Positions 7,791 through 16,391 of a stretch of 64,000 nucleotides of DNA are shown piece after piece. The DNA comes from Amorphoplanes friuliensis DSM 7358 (lineage in GTDB: Bacteria; Actinomycetota; Actinomycetes; Mycobacteriales; Micromonosporaceae), in contig NC_022657.1 of assembly GCF_000494755.1 (NCBI RefSeq), positions 6,788,001 to 6,852,000 on the forward strand, in the 5' to 3' direction. Made by a program: the position numbers and the translations under genes. The first letter of the stretch is position 1; the number at the start of each line of letters is the position of its first letter. Under the pieces are notes generated by a model. That model saw nothing but the letters and a program-made list of their open reading frames with translations. It was not told where the DNA came from and searched no databases.

Positions 7791-9058
7791 GCGGCGACCG
7801 CCACGTGGATGGCGGGCACGCACGCCGAGATCGCCGTGCCCCCGCCGGGTTCCGACTCGACGGCCAGGGTGCCGGAGATGCGCTGGACACGTTCGCGCAT
7901 GGCGGTGAGACCGTAGCCGCCTTCGTACTCGTCGGTCCGGCTCTGCGCCGGGTCGAAGCCGGCGCCGTCGTCGCGGACGTCCAGGGTCACGAGATCCTCC
8001 ATGTAGGACAGGGTCAGCGCCACCCGGTCGGCAGCGGCGTGCCGGGCCACGTTGGCCAGCGCCTCCTGGGCCGTGCGCAGCAACGTCGCCTCGATCTCGG
8101 GGAGCAGGGGCAGTGCGGTGCCCGTGGTGATCAGCTCGGCGAAGACGCCGTTGACCTCGGACCAGCCGTCGACCACCTCGGCGAGGGCCTCCGGCAGGGC
8201 CGTACCGGTGAGCTGCTGCGGGCGGAGCGCCTGCACCGAACGCCGGGCCTCGGTGAGACTGTCGCGGGCCAGCTGCCGGGCCGTGTCGAGGTGCCGCCGG
8301 CGTTCGGTCTCCCGGTCGCCGGCCTGGTCGGCCGCCTCCAGCTGGGTGACGATGCCGGTCAGGCCCTGGGCCAGGACGTCGTGGATCTCCCCGGCCATGC
8401 GCTGCCGCTCGTCGAGGACACCGGCCTCGCGGGCCTGGACGAGCAGCTGGGCGTGCAGACCGGCGTTCTCGGTGAGGGCCGCGGCCAGCTTGTCGTTGGC
8501 CTCGGTCAGCTCGCGCAGCATCTCCGCCCGCCGGGCCGCGTGGTCGCTGGTGGCCACGGCCAGGAACGTCATGGTCACCGCGATGCCGACGTTGAAGAGC
8601 AGCACCAGCAGGAACGACGGCCAGTTCTTCGCCTCCGCGAGGGTCGGATAACCGCCGACCTGCGAGACCGCCGTGAAACACGCGACGCCGCCCGCGCCCG
8701 CCAGCCGCCACCGGCCGCGCAGCGTGTAGATCGTGAGCAGGTAACCGGTCCAGGCGAAGAACCCGAAGAGCGGGTTGCACCAGATCAGCACGCCGATCAG
8801 CACCAGCAGACCGGCGAAGAACGTGGCCATCAGCCGGGGCCGGTCACTCCACTCCGGATGCAGGGTGACCATCCACAGGATCCAGCCTGCGGTCACCGCC
8901 GCGACGGTCAGCGTGACCGGCAGCGGCTGGGCCGGCAGGTCGAGATCCCGCGCCACGATCACCAGTACGGTCGACCCGATCAACGCCAGGTAGGGCATCA
9001 GCAGCAGCCGCCGGTCGGCCCGGTGCCGCCAGATCTCGAGCCGGCTCGCGTCGGACAT
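7787..9058 (-). CDS. DesK/DegS-type sensor histidine kinase
   Basis: A 423-residue kinase with five or six N-terminal membrane helices (about 20-170) and no large extracellular loop, then a HisKA_3 dimerisation domain whose phospho-acceptor His lies in RQRMAGEIHDVLAQG, followed by an HATPase_c domain (DVRDDGAGFDP as the N/G box). The membrane-embedded sensor suggests detection of an intramembrane signal such as a lipophilic antibiotic or envelope stress. GAGGAG precedes the ATG. It starts 8 nt after the permease stop codon, and its own stop overlaps the regulator start, forming an exporter plus two-component operon like the linearmycin-resistance type. Confidence 0.9.
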   Translation of the reverse strand: MSDASRLEIWRHRADRRLLLMPYLALIGSTVLVIVARDLDLPAQPLPVTLTVAAVTAGWILWMVTLHPEWSDRPRLMATFFAGLLVLIGVLIWCNPLFGFFAWTGYLLTIYTLRGRWRLAGAGGVACFTAVSQVGGYPTLAEAKNWPSFLLVLLFNVGIAVTMTFLAVATSDHAARRAEMLRELTEANDKLAAALTENAGLHAQLLVQAREAGVLDERQRMAGEIHDVLAQGLTGIVTQLEAADQAGDRETERRRHLDTARQLARDSLTEARRSVQALRPQQLTGTALPEALAEVVDGWSEVNGVFAELITTGTALPLLPEIEATLLRTAQEALANVARHAAADRVALTLSYMEDLVTLDVRDDGAGFDPAQSRTDEYEGGYGLTAMRERVQRISGTLAVESEPGGGTAISACVPAIHVAVAA

Positions 9059-9066
9059 CGCTCTCC

Positions 9067-9807
9067 TCACTCCCAGCGGAAGGTACGGGCGGCAGCCACC
9101 CCGAAGACCAGCATGTACGCCACGAGCACCGTAAGCGACACCCAGGACGGCCACTGTCCGCTCATCGCCTCCTGCACCGCCCGCTCACCGGCACCCAGCG
9201 GGGTGAAGTCGGCGATCGTCTTGAGCAGACCCGGGAAGACCTCCCGCGGTAACCACAGCCCGGCGAAGAACATCGCGGGGAAGAGCACCAGCGTGCCGAT
9301 GGTGTTGGCCGCCTTGCCGCTGGACGCGAGCGCGGCGATGAAAAGACCGATCGTGAAGGTGGCGCCGGCGGTGAGCAGGAACGCGACGGCGAACCCGAAA
9401 CCCTGGCGCGGCAGCGGGACGTCGAAGATCACCCGGGCCAGGACCAGGACGATCACCGCGGAGGCGATCGCGCCGAGCAGGCTCATCACCAGCTGGGCGC
9501 CGAGCAGGGTGGTGGGCCGGGCCGGCGTGGTGGCCAGGCGGCGCAGGATGCCGCGTTCGCGGTAGGTGGCGAGCACCAGCGGCGCCGACTGCAGCCCGAG
9601 GGTGGCCAGGGTCAGGATGATCGCGATGGCGACGTACAGGTCGATGACCCGGGCGCCACCGATGTCGGGGTTCGGCTCCCGGAACGCCGGGACGCAGCCC
9701 AGGATGATTACCAGGATCGACGGGAACAGCAGCACCCAGAAGACCTGCATCGGCTCCCGCAGGAAGAGCCGCAGCTCCGACGCGGTGAACTTGGCGAAGA
9801 CGCGCAT
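9067..9807 (-). CDS. ABC-2 type transporter permease
   Basis: A 246-residue membrane protein with six predicted transmembrane segments starting after MRVFAKFTASELRLFLREP. The RGILRRLATTPARPTTLLGAQL segment between helices 2 and 3 is the typical ABC-2 coupling region of DrrB-like exporters. It pairs with the ATPase immediately upstream (TGATG overlap of 1 nt). The complex probably exports a hydrophobic compound or lipid, and the downstream kinase/regulator pair suggests antibiotic sensing. Substrate cannot be inferred from the sequence. Confidence 0.9.
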   Translation of the reverse strand: MRVFAKFTASELRLFLREPMQVFWVLLFPSILVIILGCVPAFREPNPDIGGARVIDLYVAIAIILTLATLGLQSAPLVLATYRERGILRRLATTPARPTTLLGAQLVMSLLGAIASAVIVLVLARVIFDVPLPRQGFGFAVAFLLTAGATFTIGLFIAALASSGKAANTIGTLVLFPAMFFAGLWLPREVFPGLLKTIADFTPLGAGERAVQEAMSGQWPSWVSLTVLVAYMLVFGVAAARTFRWE

Positions 9808-10715
9808 CAGTTCTCCTCCCCCGCGGCGCGGCCGGTCAGAGCGACGAACGCGTCGTCCAGACTGGCCTGCTCGATGCGCAGGTCGTTGGCGATGATCTGG
9901 TGGGCGGCCAGCGTCGCGGTGACGGCGTGCAGGAGGTTGCCCTCGCCGATCACCTCCAGCTGGGATCCCTGCGTGCGGACCTCACGGACCTCGGCGAGCG
10001 CGGTCAGCAGGGCCGTGTCGAAGGCCACCGACGGGCGGAAGCGGATCCGCTGCTCGGCCTGCACCCCGGCGATCAGCCCGGCGGGGGTGTCGAGCGCGAC
10101 GACCCGGCCGGCGTCGATCAGGGCCACGCGGTCGCAGAGCCGCTCGGCCTCCTCCATGAAATGCGTGACCAGCAGCACCGTGACACCGCGGTCGCGGATC
10201 GACTCGACCAGTTCCCAGGTGTCGCGGCGGGCCTGCGGGTCGAGACCGGTGGTGAGCTCGTCCAGGATGGCGATCCGCGGGTTGCCGATCAGGGCGAGCG
10301 CGATGGACAGACGCTGCTTCTGCCCGCCCGAAAGCTGCCCGAAGCGGGTGCCCAGCTTGGCGGTCAGGCCCAGCTCGCCGGCGAGCCGCTGCCAGTCGGC
10401 GGGCTCGGGGTAGAACACCGAGTAGAGCTCCAGCGCCTCCCGTACCGTCATCTTCTCGGGAAGTTGACTCTCCTGGAGTTGCACGCCGATCAGCTTGCGC
10501 AGCTCGGGATCGTGCGGGGCGCGGTCCAGCACGGTGATGGTGCCGTCGTCCGGGGTGCGCAGCCCGGCGATGCACTCGACGGTGGTGGTCTTGCCGGCAC
10601 CGTTCGGGCCGAGGATGCCGAAGATCTCGCCACCCTCGACGGCGAAGGAGACATCCTGGACCGCGACCGTGTCCCCGTAGCGTTTCTGGAGGCGACTGAC
10701 GTCGATTACTGTCAT
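9807..10715 (-). CDS. ABC transporter ATP-binding protein (DrrA/CcmA type)
   Basis: A 302-residue ATPase: Walker A GPNGAGKTT near residue 40, Q-loop LQESQLPEKMT, signature LSGGQKQRLSIALALIGNP, Walker B IAILDELTTGLDP and switch His in LLVTHFMEEAERLCD. A C-terminal extension after residue 220 is typical of DrrA-type exporter ATPases. CTGGAGG precedes the ATG. It is the first gene of a four-gene operon (ATPase, permease, histidine kinase, response regulator). An inverted repeat 54 bp upstream is a candidate control site. Confidence 0.92.
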   Translation of the reverse strand: MTVIDVSRLQKRYGDTVAVQDVSFAVEGGEIFGILGPNGAGKTTTVECIAGLRTPDDGTITVLDRAPHDPELRKLIGVQLQESQLPEKMTVREALELYSVFYPEPADWQRLAGELGLTAKLGTRFGQLSGGQKQRLSIALALIGNPRIAILDELTTGLDPQARRDTWELVESIRDRGVTVLLVTHFMEEAERLCDRVALIDAGRVVALDTPAGLIAGVQAEQRIRFRPSVAFDTALLTALAEVREVRTQGSQLEVIGEGNLLHAVTATLAAHQIIANDLRIEQASLDDAFVALTGRAAGEEN

Positions 10716-10768
10716 GCCTCCAGGGTCACAGTGGACACCCCGGTGCCGGATCGACCAGCTCGCGACAT

Positions 10769-10788
10769 CACCGATCAACCGATCGGTG
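10769..10788. promoter_or_regulatory. Perfect palindrome upstream of the ABC/two-component operon
   Basis: CACCGATC-AACC-GATCGGTG is a perfect 8-bp inverted repeat with a 4-nt centre. It lies in the 82-bp gap between the glycosyltransferase stop and the ATPase start, 54 bp upstream of the ATPase ATG. There is no U-tract, so an operator is more likely than a terminator. On the minus strand the centre creates TTGATC, a possible -35 element. Confidence 0.45.
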
Positions 10789-10797
10789 GATGGGGGG

Positions 10798-11994
10798 CTA
10801 CGCCACGGCTTCAGCCTCGGTCGGCTTCCGCCCCGCAACAGCGGAGTAGACCGAACCGAGCTGCGACGCGACACGCTTCCACGAGTACGCCTGACGGGCC
10901 CGGTCGAGCGCCGCCGTGGCGTACGCGAACCGGCGTACCTTGTCGTTGACCAGACGTCGCAACGCACCGCCCAGGGCGCGCGGATCGCGGGCCGGCACGA
11001 GGTCTCCGGTGAGACCGTCGACGACGGTCTCGCTGATCCCGCCGATGGCGGTACCGATCACGGGGACACCGCAGGCCATCGCCTCCAGCGCGGCCGGCTC
11101 GAACTGGTCCTGCCAGGGGGCCGCGACGAGCAGGTCGGCCGAGCGGTACCACCGGGGCATGTCCTTGCCCGGGACCGAGCCGACGATCCGGACCCGGTCG
11201 GCGACCTGGTAGTGCTCGGCGAGGGCCCGCAGCCGCTTGGCCTGCGGGTCGGCGGCGAGCTGATCGGCGGACGGGCCGCCGATCACGACGTACTCGGCGC
11301 CCGGCACGTAACGCATGGCCTGGATGACGTCGCCGAAGCCCTTACGCTCGACGAGCCGGCCGACGGAGAGGATGCGGGTCCGCTCCGGGTCACGCTCGGC
11401 CGAAGGGCCGTCCGGGGTGAACCGGACGCTGTCGACACCGGCCGGGACGACGGTCAGACGCGCCCGCGGAACCCCGATGCGCACCAGCCCGCGGACCTCG
11501 TCCTGGCTCTGCGCGACCACCCGGTCGACGGCACGGCCGAGGGCACGCTCGTAACCGGCGCGCGAGGGGCCGCTCTCGGCCGGTCCGGCGACACCGAGCT
11601 CGTGGAACGACTGGACGACCGGGATGCCGACCTGACGCGCCGCCGTGACCGCGGCCAGGCCGCTGGTCCAGAAGTGGGCGTGGGCGACCTCGGGCAGCCA
11701 GTCGCTGTCGCGCCACTCGGTGCGCAGCCACTGCGCGAAGTCACCCATGTGGGACAGCAACTGCGCGGGCGGCAGGGCCATGGCCGGCCCGGCGGGGACG
11801 TGCACGACACACACGCCCTCACCCATCTTGACGATCGCGGGCAGCTTGGGATCGTCGCGGCGGGTGTAGACCCGCACGTCGTGGCCCAGGCCGGCCAGCG
11901 CGGTGGACAGTTCGGCGACATGACGCTGCTGCGCGCCGGCGGCGTCACCGGCGGGCAGTGGGCTCGCGTGCTCGGAGATCATCGCGATGCGCAC
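10798..11994 (-). CDS. GT-B glycosyltransferase (family 1/4 type)
   Basis: A 398-residue retaining GT-B glycosyltransferase. The N-terminal domain starts RIAMISEHASPLPAGDAAGAQQRHV (Gly-rich acceptor side) and the C-terminal domain carries ILSVGRLVERKGFGDVI and the nucleotide-sugar motif FEPAALEAMACGVPVIGTAIGGISE with the ExxxxxxE pattern. It probably builds a glycolipid or cell-surface glycan. The GTG at 11994 with GGAGGAGG 6 nt upstream is chosen; in-frame ATGs at 12063 and 12072 would add about 25 residues that look unconserved. It is a single gene divergent from the SRPBCC/SDR pair. Confidence 0.85.
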   Translation of the reverse strand: MRIAMISEHASPLPAGDAAGAQQRHVAELSTALAGLGHDVRVYTRRDDPKLPAIVKMGEGVCVVHVPAGPAMALPPAQLLSHMGDFAQWLRTEWRDSDWLPEVAHAHFWTSGLAAVTAARQVGIPVVQSFHELGVAGPAESGPSRAGYERALGRAVDRVVAQSQDEVRGLVRIGVPRARLTVVPAGVDSVRFTPDGPSAERDPERTRILSVGRLVERKGFGDVIQAMRYVPGAEYVVIGGPSADQLAADPQAKRLRALAEHYQVADRVRIVGSVPGKDMPRWYRSADLLVAAPWQDQFEPAALEAMACGVPVIGTAIGGISETVVDGLTGDLVPARDPRALGGALRRLVNDKVRRFAYATAALDRARQAYSWKRVASQLGSVYSAVAGRKPTEAEAVA

Positions 11995-12112
11995 TGGGTC
12001 CTCCTCCGACAGCTTGATTCCGGGAGAAGACCGGAGTTGAGGCTGCGATACGCGGCGAGTCATGCCCGTCACCCGGAAGCGTAAACATGTCGGTGCCGGG
12101 TATGACTTGCCC

Positions 12113-12565
12113 GTGGCTATCGTGCAGCGTACCGTTCCCGCCCGCCCGGAACAGGTCTTCGCCGTCCTCGCGGACGGATGGACCTACAGCGACTGGGTTG
12201 TCGGGACCGTTCATATCAGGGATGTCGATCCGCATTGGCCTCAGGTGGGCGCAAAACTGCACCACAAAGCCGGTCCGTGGCCTTTGTCACTGCACGACAG
12301 CTCGACGGTTCTGGCCGTCGAGCAGAACAGGATGCTGACCTTGACGGCGGGCCTGTGGCCGCTCGGCTCCGCGCGTGTCGAAGTGACCCTGGAGCCCGTC
12401 GGCGCGAGCGCAACCCGGGTCACCCTCAAGGAGGACTTCGAGGCCGGCCCCCTGCTCTTCGTCCGCAACAAGATCAACGATCTGGTCCTGCACCGCCGCA
12501 ACATCGAATCCCTGCGCCGCCTGTCCGACATCGCGACCCGGGCGCCCAAGGAGGCCAAGTCGTGA
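12113..12565 (+). CDS. SRPBCC-family protein (polyketide cyclase/START-like)
   Basis: A 150-residue START/Bet v 1-like protein beginning VAIVQRTVPARPEQVFAVLADGW, the classical SRPBCC opening, with a hydrophobic-pocket fold predicted throughout. These proteins bind hydrophobic ligands or act as cyclases, and this ligand is unknown. GTG 12113 is chosen because TATGAC at 12101-12106 lies 6 nt upstream, consistent with a leaderless start; an upstream in-frame start at 12062 is less likely. Its TGA overlaps the GTG of the downstream SDR (GTGA), indicating translational coupling. Confidence 0.75.
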   Translation: MAIVQRTVPARPEQVFAVLADGWTYSDWVVGTVHIRDVDPHWPQVGAKLHHKAGPWPLSLHDSSTVLAVEQNRMLTLTAGLWPLGSARVEVTLEPVGASATRVTLKEDFEAGPLLFVRNKINDLVLHRRNIESLRRLSDIATRAPKEAKS

Positions 12566-13569
12566 GCCAGGTCGTCGTCATCGCCGGCGCCAGTGCCGGC
12601 ATCGGCAGGGCCGTCACCGCGGCGTACGCCGCCCGCGGCGCCAAACTCGCCCTGATCGCCCGTGGCCGTGCCGGCCTCGAAGGCGCCTCCCTGGAGGCCC
12701 GGGCGGCCGGAGCAGCTGACGTCCGCACCTTCCAGGTCGACGTGTCGGACGCGGAAGCCGTGCAACGCGTCGCGGACGAGGTGGCCGGCGAATGGGGTGG
12801 CATCGACGTCTGGATCAACGACGCGATGGTCTCCGTCTTCGCCCCCGCCTGGGAGATCACCCCGTCCGAGTACCGCCGCGTCACCGAGGTCAACTACCTG
12901 GGCACCGTGTACGGCACCCTGGCCGCCCTGTCCCACATGCGCCGCGCGGGCCACGGCGCCATCGTGCAGATCGGCTCCGCTCTGGCCTACCGCGGCATCC
13001 CCCTGCAGGCGCCCTACTGCGCGTCGAAGCACGCGATCCAGGGCTTCAACGACTCCCTGCGCGCCGAACTGCTGCACGACGGCAACCGCGTGAAGCTGTC
13101 GATGGTCCAGCTGCCGGCCGTGAACACCCCGCAGTTCTCCTGGGTCCGTACCCGCCTGCCCCGCCACCCGCAGCCGGTCCCGCCGATCTACCAGCCCGAG
13201 GTTGTCGCCCGGGCCGTCCTGTGGATCGCCGACCACGGCAAACGCGAGATCAACGTCGGTGGCCCCACCCTGAAGACCCGCCTCGGCAACATCGCGGCGC
13301 CGGGCTTCCTCGACCGCCTGCTGTCCTCCGACAAGCGGGGCTACCAGGGCCAGCAGACCGCCGAGAAGATCGACCCGGCGACCTGGGTCGACAACCTCGA
13401 CAAACCGGGTGACGAAGAGCGCGACCACGGCGCCCACGGCGTCTTCGACGACCAGTCCCGGACGAGCTCGTTCGCCCTCTGGGCCGCCATGCACAAACCC
13501 TTGGTCACCGGCGTGGTCGGCGCCGGCCTGGGGCTCGCCTCGGCGGCACTGCTCAACCGCCGCCGATAG
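12562..13569 (+). CDS. SDR-family oxidoreductase with C-terminal membrane anchor
   Basis: A 335-residue classical short-chain dehydrogenase/reductase: TGxxxGxG-type VIAGASAGIGRAV at the N-terminus, the Asn-containing WINDAMVSVF, catalytic Ser in QIGSALAYRG and YxxxK as YCASKHAIQGFNDSLRAEL. After the SDR core (about residue 250) comes a polar linker and a hydrophobic stretch PLVTGVVGAGLGLASAALL before RRR, suggesting a tail anchor in the membrane. It is coupled to the SRPBCC gene, which might present a lipophilic substrate. Substrate unknown. Confidence 0.88.
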   Translation: MSQVVVIAGASAGIGRAVTAAYAARGAKLALIARGRAGLEGASLEARAAGAADVRTFQVDVSDAEAVQRVADEVAGEWGGIDVWINDAMVSVFAPAWEITPSEYRRVTEVNYLGTVYGTLAALSHMRRAGHGAIVQIGSALAYRGIPLQAPYCASKHAIQGFNDSLRAELLHDGNRVKLSMVQLPAVNTPQFSWVRTRLPRHPQPVPPIYQPEVVARAVLWIADHGKREINVGGPTLKTRLGNIAAPGFLDRLLSSDKRGYQGQQTAEKIDPATWVDNLDKPGDEERDHGAHGVFDDQSRTSSFALWAAMHKPLVTGVVGAGLGLASAALLNRRR

Positions 13570-13582
13570 CCGGCGACGCTCC

Positions 13583-13620
13583 CCGCCGACGGTCGGAGCA
13601 CTGCTCACGGCCGTCGGCGG
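13583..13620. terminator. GC-rich hairpin between convergent SDR and flavoprotein genes
   Basis: CCGCCGACGG (13583-13592) pairs perfectly with CCGTCGGCGG (13611-13620) across an 18-nt loop. No T-run follows. The remaining 57 bp to the flavoprotein stop holds two near-identical copies of CGGCGCCGGCTCC. It probably ends transcription from one or both converging genes. Confidence 0.4.
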
Positions 13621-13677
13621 CGCCGGCTCCACGTCAGCGGCGCCGGCTCCGCACGTCGGCGGCCTCAGCTCCGGACC

Positions 13678-15267
13678 TCAGCGGTAGATGGCGTCGTGCG
13701 CCGCGTTGATCACGGCCTGGTAGGCCCGGCCGGTCAGGGCCCTGTCGCGGGCCAGGGCCGCACGGGCCGCGTTCGCTCCCGGCGCCCCGTGGACGCCGCC
13801 GCCCGGGTGGGCCGAAGCGCTGGCCAGGAAGAGGCGTTCCACCGGGGTGTCGGGCCGGCCCAGGCCCGGGATCGGGCGGAGGAACAGTTGCTGGAAGGCC
13901 GCCGCCGTGCCACCGCCGAGTGCGCCGCCCACCAGCGACGGGTTCTCCCGCTCGAGGTCGGCCGGTGAGAAGACGTTGCGGCCGACGACCATGCGGCCGA
14001 AGCCCGGGGCGTGCTCTTCCATGACCGCTTCCATGCGTTCCACGTGGGCGGCGATGTCTTCCGGGGACCAGTGCTTGCGGTGCGGCAGGTGGGTGTACGC
14101 CCACGCCGACTCCGTGCCCTCCGGCGAGTGGGACGGGTCGGCCGTGGTCATCTGGCCCATGAGCAGGAACGGGTGCGGTGGCATCTCGTCCGTGGCGAGG
14201 TGTGCGGCGTACCGGGTGAGGCCGTTGAGGTCGGCGCCCAGATGGACCGTTCCGGCGGTCGCGGCGGCCGGGTTCTTCCAGGGGATCTTGCCGTTGACCG
14301 CCCAGTCGACCTTGACCGTGGCGCCGTCCCAGCGGAAGAACTCGAGGTCCTCGGTGAAGCGGGACGGGAGCCAGCGTTCACCGACGAGGTCGAGGTACAG
14401 CGTGGGGGCCGGGATGTCCGCCAGCACCGCGCGGCGGGCGCGCCAGTTGCGGCCGTCGGCTGTGCGTACGCCCATGGCCTTGCCCTGGGCGACCAGGATG
14501 CGCGACACCGGGGTGTCGTAGGTGATCCGGCCGCCGCGCTCCTCGAGACGGCGGACGAGGGCGGCGGTGATCTGCTGGGCGCCGCCGACCGGGACCGGCC
14601 AGCCGTACTCCTGGCCGAGCATCGCCAGCAGCCAGCCGTAGACACCGCCGCCGGCTTCTTCCGGGGACAGGTCGGTGTGCAGGGTGCACCCGGCGAGCGC
14701 CAGCTTCGCGCCTTCACCCTCGAACAGCTCCGAGCCGAGCTCGCGGACAGAGAGGACCAGGCGGCGGGCCAGCCGCAGGGAGCCCGCCACGCGGAGCTGA
14801 CGGGCCAGGCCGAGGCCGGAGCGTACCGGGGGGAACGGCTGGAAAAGCACCTTGAGCATGTGCGGGGAGACGCTGCTCCAGTCGTCGTACGCGTGGCGCC
14901 AGCGTTCGCCGTCGCCGGGCGCGAACTGTTCCATCGACGCCATCGTCGTCTCGAGGTCGCGGTTGATCGTGGCGGCACGGCCGTCCGGGAGCAGATGGGT
15001 CAGCACGTCCGGGGAGTGGGTCCAGGCCAGGCCCTGGTCCTGCAGCTCCAGGTTCTTCATCACCGGCGAGGCGTAGCCCAGCGGATAGAACGAGCTGAAC
15101 AGGTCGCTCAGATAGCCCGGCGCCGTGACATAACCGGACCGGACCGCACCGCCGGGCTGCGGGGTGGCCTCGAGGACCTCCACGCTCCAGCCCGCGTCCG
15201 CCAGCAGGTTCGCCGCGACCAGGCCGTTGTGCCCGGCCCCGATGACAATCGCATCCGCACGTTCCAC
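13678..15267 (-). CDS. CrtI-like FAD-dependent oxidoreductase (phytoene-desaturase-related)
   Basis: A 529-residue flavoprotein. The N-terminal dinucleotide-binding motif is AIVIGAGHNGLVAANLLADAGW with the ribose-binding acidic residue in VEVLEATPQPGGA. The C-terminus has LFLASASAHPGGGVHGAPGANAAR, the conserved FAD-binding end of the CrtI/phytoene-dehydrogenase group. No other carotenoid gene is adjacent, so a role in pigment synthesis is not supported; these orphan members (COG1233) are widespread and mostly uncharacterised. GTG 15267 is chosen because it places the Rossmann motif at the normal distance; GAGAGG lies about 12 nt upstream. Confidence 0.85.
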   Translation of the reverse strand: MERADAIVIGAGHNGLVAANLLADAGWSVEVLEATPQPGGAVRSGYVTAPGYLSDLFSSFYPLGYASPVMKNLELQDQGLAWTHSPDVLTHLLPDGRAATINRDLETTMASMEQFAPGDGERWRHAYDDWSSVSPHMLKVLFQPFPPVRSGLGLARQLRVAGSLRLARRLVLSVRELGSELFEGEGAKLALAGCTLHTDLSPEEAGGGVYGWLLAMLGQEYGWPVPVGGAQQITAALVRRLEERGGRITYDTPVSRILVAQGKAMGVRTADGRNWRARRAVLADIPAPTLYLDLVGERWLPSRFTEDLEFFRWDGATVKVDWAVNGKIPWKNPAAATAGTVHLGADLNGLTRYAAHLATDEMPPHPFLLMGQMTTADPSHSPEGTESAWAYTHLPHRKHWSPEDIAAHVERMEAVMEEHAPGFGRMVVGRNVFSPADLERENPSLVGGALGGGTAAAFQQLFLRPIPGLGRPDTPVERLFLASASAHPGGGVHGAPGANAARAALARDRALTGRAYQAVINAAHDAIYR

Positions 15268-15310
15268 CGTGACCAGCCACCTCTCGTCGCGCTCGGCCCT
15301 ACCCTGCCGA

Positions 15311-15323
15311 GTTTGTCGCAAAC
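15311..15323. promoter_or_regulatory. Inverted repeat in divergent flavoprotein/BrkB gap
   Basis: GTTTG-TCG-CAAAC is a perfect 5-bp inverted repeat centred in the 102-bp gap between the divergent flavoprotein and BrkB-type genes. It is a candidate shared operator; no regulator gene lies next to it. Confidence 0.25.
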
Positions 15324-15369
15324 ACGCCGCGGGTAGTGGCACTGCGCACTGCGTGACAAAGGGAGCGAC

Positions 15370-16326
15370 ATGACAGCCGCCACGACCGCGGTGCCGAGCC
15401 GCGTCCGGCAATTGCACTGGTCCACCTGGCGCGGCGTGCTGTGGCGGAGCGGGAAGGGTTTCCTCGACGACGACTGCGGTGACCTGGCGGCCGCCCTGAC
15501 CTACAACGCCGTCCTGGCCATCTTCCCCGTCGGGATCGTTGTTGTCGCGCTGGTGAACCTCGTGACGGACGGGCGGACAGCCGTCGACACCGTCATCGGC
15601 ATACTCAAGGATCTTGGTGCTGGGTCGGTGGTGGCCGACGAGAACCTCACCTCGGTGCTCGACGCGATCATCGTGCAGCAGAGCTCGGCCAAGGTGCTGC
15701 TGAGCTTCGGTCTCCTCGGCGCCCTGTGGTCGGCGTCCAACTTCGTCGGTGTTTTCACGCGCGCCTCGAACCGCGTCTACGGCGTACGCGAAGGGCGTCC
15801 GTTCTGGAAGTTGCGCCCCTTGCAGATCCTGGTGAGCGCGGTCGCCCTGCTGCTGATGGCCGCGGTGGCCGCCGGCCTGGTGATCAGCGGCCCGCTGGTC
15901 GACGCCGTCGGCAACGCGCTGCACGCCGGTGACACCGCCCGGCTCGCCTGGTCGATCGGCCGCTGGCCGGTGCTCGTGCTGATCCTGATGCTGCTGCTGT
16001 CGCTGCTGTTCTGGATCGCCCCGAACGTGAAGCAGCCGCGGTTCCGCTGGATCACCCTCGGCGGTTTTGTCGCCCTGCTCGTCTGGGCCCTCGCCTCGTT
16101 CGGCTTCGGGCTCTACGTCGCCAACTTCGCCTCCTACGACAAGACCTACGGCAGCCTCGGCGCGGTCATCGCGTTCCTGGTCTGGATGTACCTGGCCAAC
16201 TCCGCGCTGATGCTCGGCGTGGAGATCAACGCCGAGGTGCAGCGCGGCCGGCAGTTGCAGGCGGGCGAGGACCCGGACCCGCCGCTGCCGGTCCGTGAGG
16301 AGCCCGACGACGACCAGTCGGTTTAG
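15370..16326 (+). CDS. YihY/BrkB-family inner membrane protein
   Basis: A 318-residue membrane protein with six predicted transmembrane helices. The family pattern is clear: GDLAAALTYNAVLAIFP in the first helix region, ASNRVYGVREGRPFWKLRPL, and GSLGAVIAFLVWMYLANSALMLGVEINAE near the C-terminus. The old annotation ribonuclease BN is incorrect for this family and its real function is unknown. The ATG follows AAAGGGAG. The C-terminal tail is hydrophilic and acidic. Confidence 0.88.
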   Translation: MTAATTAVPSRVRQLHWSTWRGVLWRSGKGFLDDDCGDLAAALTYNAVLAIFPVGIVVVALVNLVTDGRTAVDTVIGILKDLGAGSVVADENLTSVLDAIIVQQSSAKVLLSFGLLGALWSASNFVGVFTRASNRVYGVREGRPFWKLRPLQILVSAVALLLMAAVAAGLVISGPLVDAVGNALHAGDTARLAWSIGRWPVLVLILMLLLSLLFWIAPNVKQPRFRWITLGGFVALLVWALASFGFGLYVANFASYDKTYGSLGAVIAFLVWMYLANSALMLGVEINAEVQRGRQLQAGEDPDPPLPVREEPDDDQSV

Positions 16327-16391
16327 CGCCCGGATCGGCGGGCACCACTGAAGACGCAAGGCGGGGCAACACCTTCAGGAAGGGAAACACC

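Noticed and set aside
13678..15267. Carotenoid biosynthesis cluster
   Set aside because: Only one CrtI-like flavoprotein is present, with no phytoene synthase, prenyl-transferase or cyclase gene nearby, so no pathway can be claimed.
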